DNA of 45,119 nucleotides from Pedobacter sp. HMWF019 (GCF_003061025.1 NZ_QAIL01000258.1:1-45119), one strand, 5' to 3'. Numbered from the stretch's first letter, positions 9,121-19,052 are shown. The notes: generated by a model not told the origin, from the sequence alone. Made by a program: numbers and translations.

Positions 9121-9259
9121 TTGTTATCTCAAAAGGATGGATTTATGAAGAGCGTTTTAGTTGAAAATTGTTGTGTTTTACTCCAAGGCTGCTCACCTCT
9201 TTTACACTTCACTGACACCTTAAAACTGTTAAATAAACACCATTTTCTCAATTTTATGT

Positions 9260-9267
9260 TACTTTTG
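9260..9267 (+). promoter_or_regulatory. Bacteroidota -7 box for the mqnE operon
   Basis: TACTTTTG matches TAnnTTTG and ends 25 bases before the mqnE ATG at 9293. No convincing -33 TTTG is present. The rest of the gap between the divergent transporter and mqnE operons (9121-9259) shows nothing I can name. Confidence 0.45.
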
Positions 9268-9292
9268 CCTCTATCAGATCAGAGATCAAAAT

Positions 9293-10486
9293 ATGGATAC
9301 CACTGCAAAACTAACTTTACTTTTGAACGATCCGGATTTGGCGCAGCCCTTAAAGGCTATCGCACAGAAAGTTCAGAACAAAGAAAGAATCACTTTTGAC
9401 GAAGGCGTTTATTTATACGAACATGCCGAACTGGGTTATCTTGGTGTACTTGCCAACCAAATCAGAGAGGAAAAACACGGGGACAAAACTTTTTTTAACC
9501 GCAATTTTCATATAGAACCCACTAACGTTTGTGTGTACGACTGTAAATTCTGTTCCTATTCCCGCTTAATTAAACAGCGAGAAGAAGGTTGGGAAATGAG
9601 CGTAGACGGAATGATAGACATTCTGAAAAAGTATGATAACGAGCCCGTAACAGAAGTACACGTTACCGGAGGTGTAGTACCAAAACAGAACCTTGAATTT
9701 TATGCCAATTTTTTCAAAAGAACAAAGGCACATCGTCCCGATCTCCATATCAAAGCCCTGACACCCGTAGAATACTATTATATATTCAAAAAGGCTAAAT
9801 TAAGTCATTATGATGGGATGAAATACCTCAAAGAAGCTGGCTTGGATTCCATGCCAGGCGGAGGTGCAGAAATCTTTCATCCTGAAGTCAGAGAAAAAAT
9901 CGCGCATGATAAATGCAACGCCGAACAATGGCTGGACATTCATGAGCAGGCCCATAAATTGGGTATGCGCAGCAATGCAACTATGTTATACGGACATATT
10001 GAGGAATTCTGGCACCGTGTAGACCACATGGAACGTCTTCGTGTGTTGCAGGACAAAACCGGAGGTTTTCAAGCCTTCATTCCATTGAAATTCAGGAATC
10101 AGAACAACCAGATGGATCATGTTCCTGAAGTTTCTGTGATTGAAGATCTGAGAAATTATGCCATTGCAAGAATCTACATGGATAACTTTGATCATATTAA
10201 AGCTTATTGGGCAATGATCAGCCGTCAAACTGCACAGTTGTCGCTTAATTTCGGTGTTGATGACATTGATGGCACGCTCGACGATACGACCAAGATTTAC
10301 TCTATGGCCGGAGCAGAAGAACAGACTCCAGGAATGAGTACACAAGAACTGGTTAACCTGATTAAACAGGTAGGCAGACAACCTATAGAAAGAGATACTT
10401 TATATAATGTCGTAACCGATTATACAGATTTTGTATTTGAGGACGAAGTCAAACCTCAATATTATAAATTGCCAGTAATTAATTAA
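9293..10486 (+). CDS. mqnE: Aminofutalosine synthase (radical SAM), menaquinone synthesis
   Basis: This radical SAM enzyme of the futalosine pathway joins 3-[(1-carboxyvinyl)oxy]benzoate to SAM, giving 6-amino-6-deoxyfutalosine. It has 397 residues. The cluster cysteines are C80, C84 and C87 in CVYDCKFC, preceded by FFNRNFHIEPTN. The segments MPGGGAEIFHPEVREKI, ATMLYGHIEEFWHRVDHM and TGGFQAFIPLKF resemble MqnE more than the related MqnC. The usual GGLHP is GGVVP here. The gene is first in an operon: its TAA overlaps the next ATG by one base (TAATG), and mqnA follows two genes on, which supports the assignment. I considered MqnC and rejected it on these motifs. Confidence 0.92.
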   Translation: MDTTAKLTLLLNDPDLAQPLKAIAQKVQNKERITFDEGVYLYEHAELGYLGVLANQIREEKHGDKTFFNRNFHIEPTNVCVYDCKFCSYSRLIKQREEGWEMSVDGMIDILKKYDNEPVTEVHVTGGVVPKQNLEFYANFFKRTKAHRPDLHIKALTPVEYYYIFKKAKLSHYDGMKYLKEAGLDSMPGGGAEIFHPEVREKIAHDKCNAEQWLDIHEQAHKLGMRSNATMLYGHIEEFWHRVDHMERLRVLQDKTGGFQAFIPLKFRNQNNQMDHVPEVSVIEDLRNYAIARIYMDNFDHIKAYWAMISRQTAQLSLNFGVDDIDGTLDDTTKIYSMAGAEEQTPGMSTQELVNLIKQVGRQPIERDTLYNVVTDYTDFVFEDEVKPQYYKLPVIN

Positions 10487-11121
10487 TGGATAAAGAGTTA
10501 TATATTATAAGGCACGGAGAAACAGAGTTAAATAAACATGGGATTGTACAAGGGCGCGGCATCAATAGCGACCTGAATGATACAGGCAGAGCCCAGGCTG
10601 AAGCCTTTTATCAAATGTATAAAAACATTCCATTTGATAAGATTTATACTTCAAGCTTAAAGAGGACCCATCAAACCGTTCATAAATTCATCGCGTCTGG
10701 ACTGCCCTGGGAGCAGCTGAGCGGATTGGATGAATTGGCTTGGGGAGAATGGGAAGGAAAGCCCAGCTCAGAGCATGCACTTGCCGTATTTCGGGACATT
10801 GTAGAAAAATGGCAGAACGGAGATTACGACGCCAAATTTGAAGGTGGAGAAAGCCCGGCCGAAGTTGCAGTAAGGTTAACAGAAGCCGTTGATCATATCA
10901 AAGGCCAGGCCAAAGAAAAACTGGTGCTGGTTTGTATGCATGGCAGGGCAATGCGTTTGCTATTGTGTTTGCTTACAGGTAAGCCGATGTCAGATATGGG
11001 AGAATTTCCACATCAAAATACCACACTCTATAAGGTTGCCCTTACAGGGAATACTTTTGAGATTACAGACTTTAACAATACAGATCATTTAAAGGAATTA
11101 AATAACCTTGGACAAGATTAA
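10486..11121 (+). CDS. Histidine phosphatase (phosphoglycerate mutase family) inside the menaquinone operon
   Basis: This 211-residue cytoplasmic protein is a branch-1 histidine phosphatase. The phosphohistidine motif RHGE is at residues 9-12 (nucleophile H10), the conserved arginine of SSLKRT is R60, and the second histidine is H152 in CMHGRAMR. Family members include phosphoglycerate mutase (CobC-type alpha-ribazole phosphatase is another) and many broad phosphatases; the length and lack of mutase-specific inserts favour a phosphatase. It overlaps mqnE by one base and mqnA by 14, so it is translated with both. No phosphatase is known to be needed in the futalosine pathway, so its substrate is unclear. 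Confidence 0.88.
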   Translation: MDKELYIIRHGETELNKHGIVQGRGINSDLNDTGRAQAEAFYQMYKNIPFDKIYTSSLKRTHQTVHKFIASGLPWEQLSGLDELAWGEWEGKPSSEHALAVFRDIVEKWQNGDYDAKFEGGESPAEVAVRLTEAVDHIKGQAKEKLVLVCMHGRAMRLLLCLLTGKPMSDMGEFPHQNTTLYKVALTGNTFEITDFNNTDHLKELNNLGQD

Positions 11122-11836
11122 AATATCAGCAGTAGCTTATACCAATACTAAACCGTTCATTTACGGAATCGAACATTCAGACGTTAAAAACAAGATAGAC
11201 CTTAGTTTAGATATTCCTTCAGACTGTGCCGCTAAATTAATAGATGGACAGGTAGATATTGGCCTGATACCAATAGCTGCTTTCCCCCATGTACCCAATG
11301 CGAACATTGTAGCAGATTATTGTATAGGCTCTATAGGAGCTGTGAATTCAGTTTTTATTTTTAGTGATGTTCCAGCCAAAGAAATCAAAAGCTTAAAGTT
11401 GGACAGCCACTCCAGAACATCCAATAACCTGGCAAAAGTACTCTTGAAATTCTACTGGAAACTGGATGTTGAGTTCACTACAGATCCAACTGTAAAAACA
11501 GATGCCATTGTTTTAATTGGCGACCGGACCTTTGGTAAAAAGGGCGATTACGCCTATGCTTATGATATGGGAGAGGAATGGATGAATTTTACCGGACTGC
11601 CATTTATGTACGCCGCCTGGGTAGCCAACAAGGAAATTTCAAAGGAATTTATACAAGAATTCAATGTTGCTCTGAAATCCGGACTTGACCATAGAAAGGA
11701 ACTGCTCAAAGAACTTCCTGAAAATCCAGCCTTTGATCTGGACGACTATCTGATGCATAAGCTTGATTTTGAGCTGACCATACAAAAGAGAGAAGCGATG
11801 ACCTTATTTCTTTCCTACATCAAGGAACTGGGATAA
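11108..11836 (+). CDS. mqnA: Chorismate dehydratase, menaquinone synthesis (TTG start)
   Basis: MqnA removes water from chorismate to give 3-[(1-carboxyvinyl)oxy]benzoate, the first step of the futalosine pathway and the substrate of MqnE encoded just upstream. The 242 residues form a periplasmic-binding-protein-like fold. VAYTNTKPF is near the N-terminus, VDIGLIPIAAFP at about 50, DYCIGSIGAVNSV at about 70 and DSHSRTSNNLA at about 98. The start is a TTG overlapping the phosphatase gene by 14 bases. No in-frame ATG follows until well inside the conserved domain, and AAAGGA lies 11-16 bases upstream. The gap to mutS is 91 bases. Confidence 0.9.
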   Translation: MDKIKISAVAYTNTKPFIYGIEHSDVKNKIDLSLDIPSDCAAKLIDGQVDIGLIPIAAFPHVPNANIVADYCIGSIGAVNSVFIFSDVPAKEIKSLKLDSHSRTSNNLAKVLLKFYWKLDVEFTTDPTVKTDAIVLIGDRTFGKKGDYAYAYDMGEEWMNFTGLPFMYAAWVANKEISKEFIQEFNVALKSGLDHRKELLKELPENPAFDLDDYLMHKLDFELTIQKREAMTLFLSYIKELG

Positions 11837-11927
11837 AAGCGATATATTCACATTATTTAAATTTTCAACAAAACGTAAAGGCTAAATTTCAAGATAGTAT
11901 ATTTACGATTTTGTAAATAGAATCATT

Positions 11928-14537
11928 TTGGCCAAAGATAAGACTAAAGAAACACCATTAATGCAGCAGTATAATGCGATTAAAGCAAAGTACCCAGGCG
12001 CGTTATTATTGTTTAGAGTAGGAGATTTTTACGAGACATTTGGAGAAGATGCAGTAAAGACTGCACAGATATTAGGGATCGTACTCACCAGGAGAGGTAA
12101 CGGGCCTGGAGGCCATATAGAGCTTGCTGGTTTTCCACATCATTCCCTGGAAAACTATTTATCCAAGCTGGTTAGAGCCGGACAGCGTGTAGCTATATGT
12201 GACCAGCTGGAAGATCCGAAGACAACCAAAACCATTGTAAAACGTGGAGTTACAGAACTGGTTACACCAGGAGTGGCTTACAACGACAATATTTTAAGTC
12301 AGAAATCCAACAATTATCTAGCTGCCATCTATTTTGATAAAAACCAGATAGGCGTATCGCTGCTGGACATTTCTACAGGAGAATTCCTGGTGGCACAAGG
12401 CAATGCAGAATATATTGATAAAGTGATGCAGGGCTTTAAACCCACTGAAGTTGTTTTTCAAAAAAACAGAAGACTGGACTTTCTGGAGTTATTTGGCGAT
12501 AAATTCTACACCTACACACTGGACGACTGGGCTTTTACAACCGATTATGCAAATGAAACCTTAACCAAGCATTTTGAAGTGGCTTCACTGAAAGGCTTTG
12601 GTGTAGATAAATTGCAAACTGGTATCGTAGCAGCAGGGGTTATCCTCCATTATCTGAATGAAACAGAACACCGCAACCTCAAACATATCACCTCCATTTC
12701 CAGGCTGGAAGAAGATCGCTTTATGTGGCTGGACCGTTTCACTGTCAGAAATCTGGAACTGGTTAGCTCTGCCAATGACAATGCAGTAACCTTATTTGAT
12801 GTGCTGGATGAGACCAGTACGCCGATGGGGGCACGATTGCTCCACAAGTGGATCATAATGCCACTGAAGGAATTGAAACCTATACAGGAGCGTTTAGGGA
12901 TGGTAGAGTATCTGGTTGGAAATGAAGAGCTTTCTGCAGAGTTGCTTTCGCACATTAAACAAATAGGAGACCTGGAAAGATTAATTTCTAAAGTGGGCCT
13001 GCTGAAGGTAGGACCGCGTGAACTTTGTCAATTGAAACGGGCTTTACACCATATAGAAGAAGTTAAGAAATTGACAGAAGCATCTGGAAATCCATTTCTA
13101 GGACTTATTGCTGAACAATTGAATCCATGCCTGTCCATCCGGGAAAAACTGGAAAGAGAACTTTTTCCAGACCCACCCGCATTGCTGGTTAAAGGAAATG
13201 TAATTGCCGACGGTATAGATGATGAGTTGGACAGGTTGAGAAAGATCTCTTATGGAGGTAAAGATTACCTGATTGAAATACAGAAAAGAGAGGCCGCAGC
13301 AACGGGCATTCCTTCACTCAAAATAGCCTTTAACAATGTATTCGGCTATTATCTGGAAGTTACGCATACGCACAAGGATAAAGTGCCTTCGGAGTGGCTG
13401 CGCAAACAAACCTTAGTTAACGCAGAGCGTTATATTACTCCTGAACTGAAAGAATATGAAGAACAGATCCTGGGGGCAGAAGAAAAAATTCAGGAAATAG
13501 AAGTACGCTTGTACAATGAACTGATGTTTCAGGTCAGTACTTATATTAAACCTATCCAGCTTAATGCTTATATGATTGCACAGTTGGATGTGATGCTGTG
13601 TTTCGCACAACTGGCTGTGAAGAACCATTATGTTAAGCCGGTGCTGAACACCAAGAAAGTTCTGGATATCAAGGGAGGTCGTCATCCTGTCATAGAAAAA
13701 CGTCTTGCAGTAGGAGAGGAATATATTACTAACGATGTTTTACTCGATAACAACACACAGCAGATCATCATTATAACCGGTCCCAATATGTCGGGTAAAT
13801 CTGCTATTCTGAGACAAACCGGATTAATTGTTCTGATGGCCCAAATGGGCTGCTTTGTTCCCGCCAAAGCTGCCACTATCGGATTGGTAGATAAAATCTT
13901 CACGCGTGTTGGTGCTTCAGACAATTTATCGTCGGGCGAAAGTACCTTTATGGTGGAAATGAATGAGACCGCCAGCATTCTGAACAATATTTCAGACAAC
14001 AGCCTCATTCTCCTGGACGAAATAGGGCGGGGAACAAGTACTTACGATGGAATCTCTATTGCCTGGGCAATTGCAGAGTTTCTGCATACGCATCCAAGTG
14101 CCAAACCAAAAACCTTATTTGCTACACACTATCATGAACTGAATGAACTGGCCAATACTATGGCCCGCATCAAAAATTTTAATGTGTCTGTAAAGGAAAT
14201 AGGAAACAAGGTCATATTTTTAAGGAAACTGGTGCCGGGTGGAAGTGAACATAGTTTTGGTATTCATGTAGCTAAAATGGCAGGAATGCCCCCTAAATTG
14301 ATTGCCAGAGCTAATGAAATCCTGAAAAAACTTGAAATTGACCGCACTGAAGGCCAAAGTATAAAAGACAGTATTAAAAAAGTACAAAACCAGGCTTACC
14401 AGTTGCATATGTTTGCTGTAGATGATCCTATCCTTGTAAAAATAAGGGATATGCTCAATAACCTGGATGTGAATGTGTTAACCCCCGTTGAAGCCTTACT
14501 TAAACTGGATGAGATTCAACGCCTAATTAAGCAGTAA
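11928..14537 (+). CDS. mutS: DNA mismatch repair protein MutS (TTG start)
   Basis: MutS recognises mismatches and starts post-replicative repair with MutL. It has 869 residues, a normal length. The mismatch-contact motif is in GDFYETFG near residue 33, the P-loop is GPNMSGKSA, the Walker B segment is [13 protein letters not shown] and the switch is FATHYHEL. The start is a TTG; the first ATG is 33 bases downstream. Residues TPLMQQY just before and at that ATG align with TPMMQQY of E. coli MutS, which favours the TTG. A 7-bp inverted repeat, TATTTAC/GTAAATA (11900-11919), lies just before the start. The stop codon directly abuts the next ATG. Confidence 0.96.
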   Translation: MAKDKTKETPLMQQYNAIKAKYPGALLLFRVGDFYETFGEDAVKTAQILGIVLTRRGNGPGGHIELAGFPHHSLENYLSKLVRAGQRVAICDQLEDPKTTKTIVKRGVTELVTPGVAYNDNILSQKSNNYLAAIYFDKNQIGVSLLDISTGEFLVAQGNAEYIDKVMQGFKPTEVVFQKNRRLDFLELFGDKFYTYTLDDWAFTTDYANETLTKHFEVASLKGFGVDKLQTGIVAAGVILHYLNETEHRNLKHITSISRLEEDRFMWLDRFTVRNLELVSSANDNAVTLFDVLDETSTPMGARLLHKWIIMPLKELKPIQERLGMVEYLVGNEELSAELLSHIKQIGDLERLISKVGLLKVGPRELCQLKRALHHIEEVKKLTEASGNPFLGLIAEQLNPCLSIREKLERELFPDPPALLVKGNVIADGIDDELDRLRKISYGGKDYLIEIQKREAAATGIPSLKIAFNNVFGYYLEVTHTHKDKVPSEWLRKQTLVNAERYITPELKEYEEQILGAEEKIQEIEVRLYNELMFQVSTYIKPIQLNAYMIAQLDVMLCFAQLAVKNHYVKPVLNTKKVLDIKGGRHPVIEKRLAVGEEYITNDVLLDNNTQQIIIITGPNMSGKSAILRQTGLIVLMAQMGCFVPAKAATIGLVDKIFTRVGASDNLSSGESTFMVEMNETASILNNISDNSLILLDEIGRGTSTYDGISIAWAIAEFLHTHPSAKPKTLFATHYHELNELANTMARIKNFNVSVKEIGNKVIFLRKLVPGGSEHSFGIHVAKMAGMPPKLIARANEILKKLEIDRTEGQSIKDSIKKVQNQAYQLHMFAVDDPILVKIRDMLNNLDVNVLTPVEALLKLDEIQRLIKQ

Positions 14538-15032
14538 ATGAAAAGGAATTTAGGATTGCTCGTCATTTTAATGGTGTTTCTAACAGCTTGTGGCTCCAGA
14601 AGACATACCGTAACGAATAGCAATGCCGCAAACGCTGCCGCTGCTGCAAATGCGATGTCCAATCTTAAAAATAGATCTCTTTACCGGTTCATTACTGATT
14701 GGACAGGGGTGCGGTATCGTTTAGGAGGACTTGACAAGAATGGGATAGATTGTTCCGGTTTCGCTTTCCTGCTGGAAAAGGAAATTTATGGCATACAACT
14801 TCCACGGAGATCCAGGGACCAGGCACAGACAGTCAAAAATAAAAACCTTGGCCAGTTGAAAGAAGGGGACCTCATTTTCTTTTCTTTTGGCGGAAACGAA
14901 GTAGACCATGTTGGTGTCTATCTCAATGATGATTATTTTGTACACGCCTCTACTACCAGAGGTGTTGTTGTAGACAACATTTCCCTGCCAGCTTATCAGA
15001 AAGCATTTGTTAAGGCTGGGCCAGTAAAATAA
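14538..15032 (+). CDS. NlpC/P60 family lipoprotein
   Basis: This 164-residue exported lipoprotein carries a C-terminal NlpC/P60 domain, the fold of cysteine endopeptidases that cut peptidoglycan stem peptides. The lipobox is FLTAC with C18. An Ala/Asn-rich linker follows to about residue 40. The catalytic Cys is C72 in GIDCSGF, the His is H124 in DVDHVG-like EVDHVGVYL, and the third polar residue is probably H136. Spr/NlpC-type enzymes have this size. Its ATG follows the mutS stop without a gap, so it is probably co-transcribed with mutS, though no functional link is known. Confidence 0.9.
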   Translation: MKRNLGLLVILMVFLTACGSRRHTVTNSNAANAAAAANAMSNLKNRSLYRFITDWTGVRYRLGGLDKNGIDCSGFAFLLEKEIYGIQLPRRSRDQAQTVKNKNLGQLKEGDLIFFSFGGNEVDHVGVYLNDDYFVHASTTRGVVVDNISLPAYQKAFVKAGPVK

Positions 15033-15051
15033 CTTAAAGTATAATAAAGGA

Positions 15052-15174
15052 ATGTCAGACCCGAAACACGACTATTCATTCTGGACAAAATACAAAAGGT
15101 TCGCCACTACAGAGATCATCATGTATTTGATTATGATCATTGGTATAGGCCTTGGAATTATTATTCTTAGTTGA
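15052..15174 (+). CDS. 40-residue single-span membrane peptide
   Basis: A short frame, ATG at 15052 and TGA at 15172-15174, encodes MSDPKHDYSFWTKYKRF followed by about 18 hydrophobic residues (IIMYLIMIIGIGLGIIILS). AAAGGA lies directly before the ATG. The pattern, a polar and basic N-terminus then one helix, is that of a real small membrane protein with an N-in orientation. It begins 19 bases after the NlpC gene and overlaps the 3' end of the opposing DUF3857 gene by eight bases. No family was recognised. Evidence is composition and placement only. Confidence 0.55.
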   Translation: MSDPKHDYSFWTKYKRFATTEIIMYLIMIIGIGLGIIILS

Positions 15175-17068
15175 GCCTGAATATAGCTTTTGACTGGTCA
15201 TAACGCCGTACCCTGCTGATAAAATCAACCAGATCCTTATATCGTTCAGGAGGATAATTACCTTCTTTCAATAAGAAATACCGGATGTAGGTAAGAAGCT
15301 TTCCAGTTAAAGTTGTTTTAACAACAAAAGAACCAAAATCATTCTTGATTTGGATATTCTCCATTTCTGACTCTATTTTGAAGTTTTCAGGCAGTGTGTA
15401 CTGTATGGTGTCCAACTCTGTAAACCCCCTGTTAATCACTACAGGTCTGATACGATTGGTGACTTCGTTGATGTTTTTTACTTTATTAAAAGCATTTAAA
15501 ACCAAATAAGCACGGCTTTGAGTTTGAGGAACATAACTTTTGATACTCAGGTCCAGACACTCCGTCGTGGCAGGTTTGCTCGTCTTTATCTGATTGAATG
15601 TTATCTTTTCAAACTCAATATTGTCCAGATCATATTTCGATTTCAATGATTTGACCCGTTCTTCTGGCGAATCGCTGATCAAACCTTCACAATTATCATA
15701 CTCAGCTCCTTCAAACCGGGTTAGCATATTGCCTTTTATATTGCCCTCATTGTCTATGTTCAGCGAGGCCATCCGAATGGTTTTATTCTCGGTCGCAGGC
15801 AAAACAGGAGTATGAAGCAACTTTCCACCCCTTTCAGTACATGCCAAGACAGTTCTGTCATCGGTAAAGTCCCCTAAAAAGCCAAAAGGCACGGTCTGAC
15901 TTGTACATTCCAGCCAGGTGGTGTCCCTTTCAAAGGGAACACAAAGGATGATATGATTGGCCTGGTTCATGCTGGCAAAGTCCGGATCCAGGCCTCTTTT
16001 TTGATTCCCGGCATAAACAATACAATATTCAGAATAGATATCAGCTGCCTTTAAAAGGCTTTGCATATAGTTTACAAGACCTTTACAATCTCCATAGCCC
16101 ATACGGTCTACTTCTGTAGCTGAAATAGGTTGAAACCCGCCAATACCAATCTGAACACTCACATAACGGGTCTTTTCCTGCATGTAGGCGTATATCTTTT
16201 TAGCCTTTTCCTTAGGATCATTTACTCCGTCTACCAATGACTTCACCATCTGTACCGTTTCAGGCGTCAGATTCTGCCGTTTCGAAAGAAGATCGGTATA
16301 GATCCATTTGCCCAAATCATTCCAGTTATTGTAATTTCCGGAAAAAGCATAATAGCTAAATTTTTCTGGCGCGATTTTAACCCTTGTCAGGTAATTTTCA
16401 GGCGAAGGCGCATAAGGCTCTGTCTGGAAAGAAGGAATATTGGTCATCTCCCAGCTGTAACTCAGTAATTTTTCTTCCTTTGTTTCTTTCGTTTCTCCCG
16501 GATAGTTGTATGTCTTTATATGTAATTTGTCGCCAGGCAAACATAGGAATCTGTAGCTGTTCTTTTCTACTGAAACATCCGGAGAAGGTGAAGCATACCA
16601 GTCTGGAATAATCAGGTTTTGTTTGTTTTTTAATTCGTATTCATAAACTATCGTATAAGGATATTCGGTAACCGCAGGCTTAAAATGCTTTACACGGTCG
16701 TCTTCAAAGAGAGAAAAATCGCTGATTGCACTTTCATCTGTAAAATTGCTTTGGTTGAATTTACTAATCGGTTTACCCTGAGTGTCATAGATTATGCCTT
16801 TTATACTTTTTATACTGTTGTTTTTATTATAAAACAGGACCAGTTCCGCACGCGAGTCACCATTCTTATTCAGTACAGTAACCGCTTGCCTCACCTTAAT
16901 GGATACATTGTCTGGCGCCCTCATATCCACAACTGTTTCCATATCGCGAATCACCGCATTTGATCGGTTTTTCAGTGCCGAAGGAATATCATCAGCCTTA
17001 TAGGTGTTTTGTGCAGCAGCGGGAATGACAATGGGAATCAATAAAAGAAAAAGAAACCTCCGAAACAT
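15167..17068 (-). CDS. Secreted DUF3857/transglutaminase-like protein, catalytic Cys and His present
   Basis: This 633-residue exported protein has an N-terminal signal peptide (LFLLLIPIVIPAAAQ). A DUF3857 domain covers roughly residues 50-230, a transglutaminase-like core about 265-410, and a C-terminal beta region (DUF3858-like) follows. The core keeps the cysteine in GYGDCKG and the histidine in NQANHIILCV; the usual Asp position reads WLECT, with Glu. Such proteins are common in Bacteroidota, and their substrate is unknown. It is the second gene of a pair with the paralogue at 17070, separated by one base. Confidence 0.85.
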   Translation of the reverse strand: MFRRFLFLLLIPIVIPAAAQNTYKADDIPSALKNRSNAVIRDMETVVDMRAPDNVSIKVRQAVTVLNKNGDSRAELVLFYNKNNSIKSIKGIIYDTQGKPISKFNQSNFTDESAISDFSLFEDDRVKHFKPAVTEYPYTIVYEYELKNKQNLIIPDWYASPSPDVSVEKNSYRFLCLPGDKLHIKTYNYPGETKETKEEKLLSYSWEMTNIPSFQTEPYAPSPENYLTRVKIAPEKFSYYAFSGNYNNWNDLGKWIYTDLLSKRQNLTPETVQMVKSLVDGVNDPKEKAKKIYAYMQEKTRYVSVQIGIGGFQPISATEVDRMGYGDCKGLVNYMQSLLKAADIYSEYCIVYAGNQKRGLDPDFASMNQANHIILCVPFERDTTWLECTSQTVPFGFLGDFTDDRTVLACTERGGKLLHTPVLPATENKTIRMASLNIDNEGNIKGNMLTRFEGAEYDNCEGLISDSPEERVKSLKSKYDLDNIEFEKITFNQIKTSKPATTECLDLSIKSYVPQTQSRAYLVLNAFNKVKNINEVTNRIRPVVINRGFTELDTIQYTLPENFKIESEMENIQIKNDFGSFVVKTTLTGKLLTYIRYFLLKEGNYPPERYKDLVDFISRVRRYDQSKAIFRLN

Positions 17069-17069
17069 A

Positions 17070-19052
17070 TTATTTAGCTTTTTTTAAGATAAGATCTGTT
17101 TTTTGCTGTTGTATGATTCTGCTAAAGAATTCTTTCAAAGACAAATATTCTTCAGGCGTATAGATGGCCTTATTGAGCTGGAAGACCTGGCTAAAATTAA
17201 TCGTATCATTCATAAATGAAATCTGACTGAGGTATTTTCCTCCTCCATCTGGAAGAGCGATATTCATGTCTTTTGGCTGGTCATTCAATGTATAGCCTGA
17301 TGGCAGCCTGAGTAATATATTTACGCGCTTTTCATTTGCTGCCGCCAAATCCACCGGATAATTCCTTTCACTTAAATTGAAAGGGTTTTTTGTCGTATGG
17401 TCTATAAAGAAAGGGTTAAAATAAAACTGCTGTGCATTCATACGATCAAAAACCTTCATCTCAATATCATAGTCTTCAATTAAAGGAAGATCAAGACTAT
17501 CCAGGTTGGAGATCTTATGTTTAAGAATGCTGATCTCAGGCATTTGTTCATCCAGTTTCTCTACATACTGATCTATAGAAGAAGCCTTCAGAATTTTATT
17601 TCTTTTATTCAGTGCACTGTATCCGTTGGAATAGGTGATGAGTTTACCTTTAATCTTTCCGTCCTCAGCGAGTGCTCCGTCAAACGTGTATCTGGAGATG
17701 TCCTTTTGGCTCGCCTTTAAATCATACCAGTAAGATTCCTTTTTAAGGTTAACTACCCGGCCCCTGTCATTAATACAACGCATTGGAAGCAGGCCAAAAG
17801 GGAGTAGGGGATCTGAAGCATCCAAAAGATAACTTTGACCAGCTATATTGACCTTAGCGACCACATAGTCGAAATCACTGATGACTGGATATAAGTTATT
17901 GACGATTCCATTTTCCCGGGTGGAAAGCATTACCGCCTCCGCATCTAGATTAGCAGCAGAAAGTGCAGCTACCAAAGCCAGGTTAATGTCACCTATATTG
18001 CCACTATGCGTGTCAAGTGCTTTTTTGATAGAGTTTTCACTATACTTCCCTCTGTAACCGTTCCATACTATGGATTTCTTTATATAAGCATAAATAGCTT
18101 TTGCCTTATTTAGGTCGTCATTAGAATTCTTAAGCACAACAGGAAGAAGATCTTTAAAAACATCCTTTCTTTTCATCTGGCCACCAAAAGACTTATCGCC
18201 GGTCAATTCGTAATCTACATCCTTCCAGGTCTTTGTGATGTTGTTTTTGTAACCGTTGAGGTGCTGGACATCAGAAAGTTCAAAATAAATGGCCGATTTG
18301 AAATTAGAAGCAGCGGTCATATAGCTTTCTTCTATAAAAGGAGGGATATCCTTCATAATATAGGTCATCTTAGAACAATCAATGTTCTGTCCCTGGATCC
18401 TTAGACAGTCCTTACTAATGTCTCCCTTTTGAGAGCTTAACTTAAGATAGCCCCTGATCGAAGCATTAAAATTATAAATGGCAGGAATAAAGCCAATAAA
18501 CTCACTGTATAGTTTTGGTATGGCAGATTGATACTCCCAGGTCACGAAATTAAAAATGTTTCGTCGGTTGATTCTGTAAGTAAATTCAATAATACTGCCT
18601 TCTTTGATATTGGGAAGGGTAAATTTTTTGATTTTCAGATATTTGCTCCTATTGTCTGTAAATACCTGCTTTTTGTCCAGATCTGTTCTTACAAATTGGC
18701 CGTTGATAAAATTAAAGGTGGCGGCAGTCAGGTCTGTCATCTCATCTTCTTTATCATTATTATAGACCCAGAGGGGGATCTCTATGTTCGACTGATTAAA
18801 TCCTAGCTTATTCAATATTTTAATCTTGACATGGTATTTATAGTCCACATAGCTGTGGCCATCATTGTCATCTATTTGAATTGAAGCTGTGCCAAATTCT
18901 CTAATTACAACTGCATTGGCATTGCTGTCTATGGCCGTTTTTTTCAGGTTGAGGTCATCTCCGTTGGGTTTACCGAAATCAAAATCCTGGGCAAAAGCGG
19001 CAGGGAGACCAAATACTGTATAGATTAGAAGGACTAAGAAAGGTGTTTTCAT
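17070..19052 (-). CDS. Secreted DUF3857/transglutaminase-like protein with degenerate triad
   Basis: This 660-residue exported paralogue of its downstream neighbour has a signal peptide (LVLLIYTVFGLPAAFAQ), then DUF3857, then a transglutaminase-like fold. At the active site the neighbour's GDCKG is matched by GDINL and its NHIILCV by DFDYVVAKV, so both the Cys and His are gone, while the Asp survives in YLLDASDP. It therefore probably lacks transglutaminase or protease activity and acts in binding or structure. The segments LSTRENGIVN and FGLLPMRCIN are typical of this non-catalytic subgroup as I remember it. It leads a two-gene operon, divergent from the exonuclease gene. Confidence 0.83.
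   Translation of the reverse strand: MKTPFLVLLIYTVFGLPAAFAQDFDFGKPNGDDLNLKKTAIDSNANAVVIREFGTASIQIDDNDGHSYVDYKYHVKIKILNKLGFNQSNIEIPLWVYNNDKEDEMTDLTAATFNFINGQFVRTDLDKKQVFTDNRSKYLKIKKFTLPNIKEGSIIEFTYRINRRNIFNFVTWEYQSAIPKLYSEFIGFIPAIYNFNASIRGYLKLSSQKGDISKDCLRIQGQNIDCSKMTYIMKDIPPFIEESYMTAASNFKSAIYFELSDVQHLNGYKNNITKTWKDVDYELTGDKSFGGQMKRKDVFKDLLPVVLKNSNDDLNKAKAIYAYIKKSIVWNGYRGKYSENSIKKALDTHSGNIGDINLALVAALSAANLDAEAVMLSTRENGIVNNLYPVISDFDYVVAKVNIAGQSYLLDASDPLLPFGLLPMRCINDRGRVVNLKKESYWYDLKASQKDISRYTFDGALAEDGKIKGKLITYSNGYSALNKRNKILKASSIDQYVEKLDEQMPEISILKHKISNLDSLDLPLIEDYDIEMKVFDRMNAQQFYFNPFFIDHTTKNPFNLSERNYPVDLAAANEKRVNILLRLPSGYTLNDQPKDMNIALPDGGGKYLSQISFMNDTINFSQVFQLNKAIYTPEEYLSLKEFFSRIIQQQKTDLILKKAK

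Noticed and set aside
9121..9399. 92-residue frame before and into mqnE
   Set aside because: It starts with TTG in the promoter region and overlaps the mqnE 5' end in another frame; no recognisable domain.
9293..10486. MqnC identity for the radical SAM enzyme
   Set aside because: The GHIEEFWHRVDHM, TGGFQAFIPL and HIEPTNVC segments are those of MqnE, and the gene pairs with mqnA.
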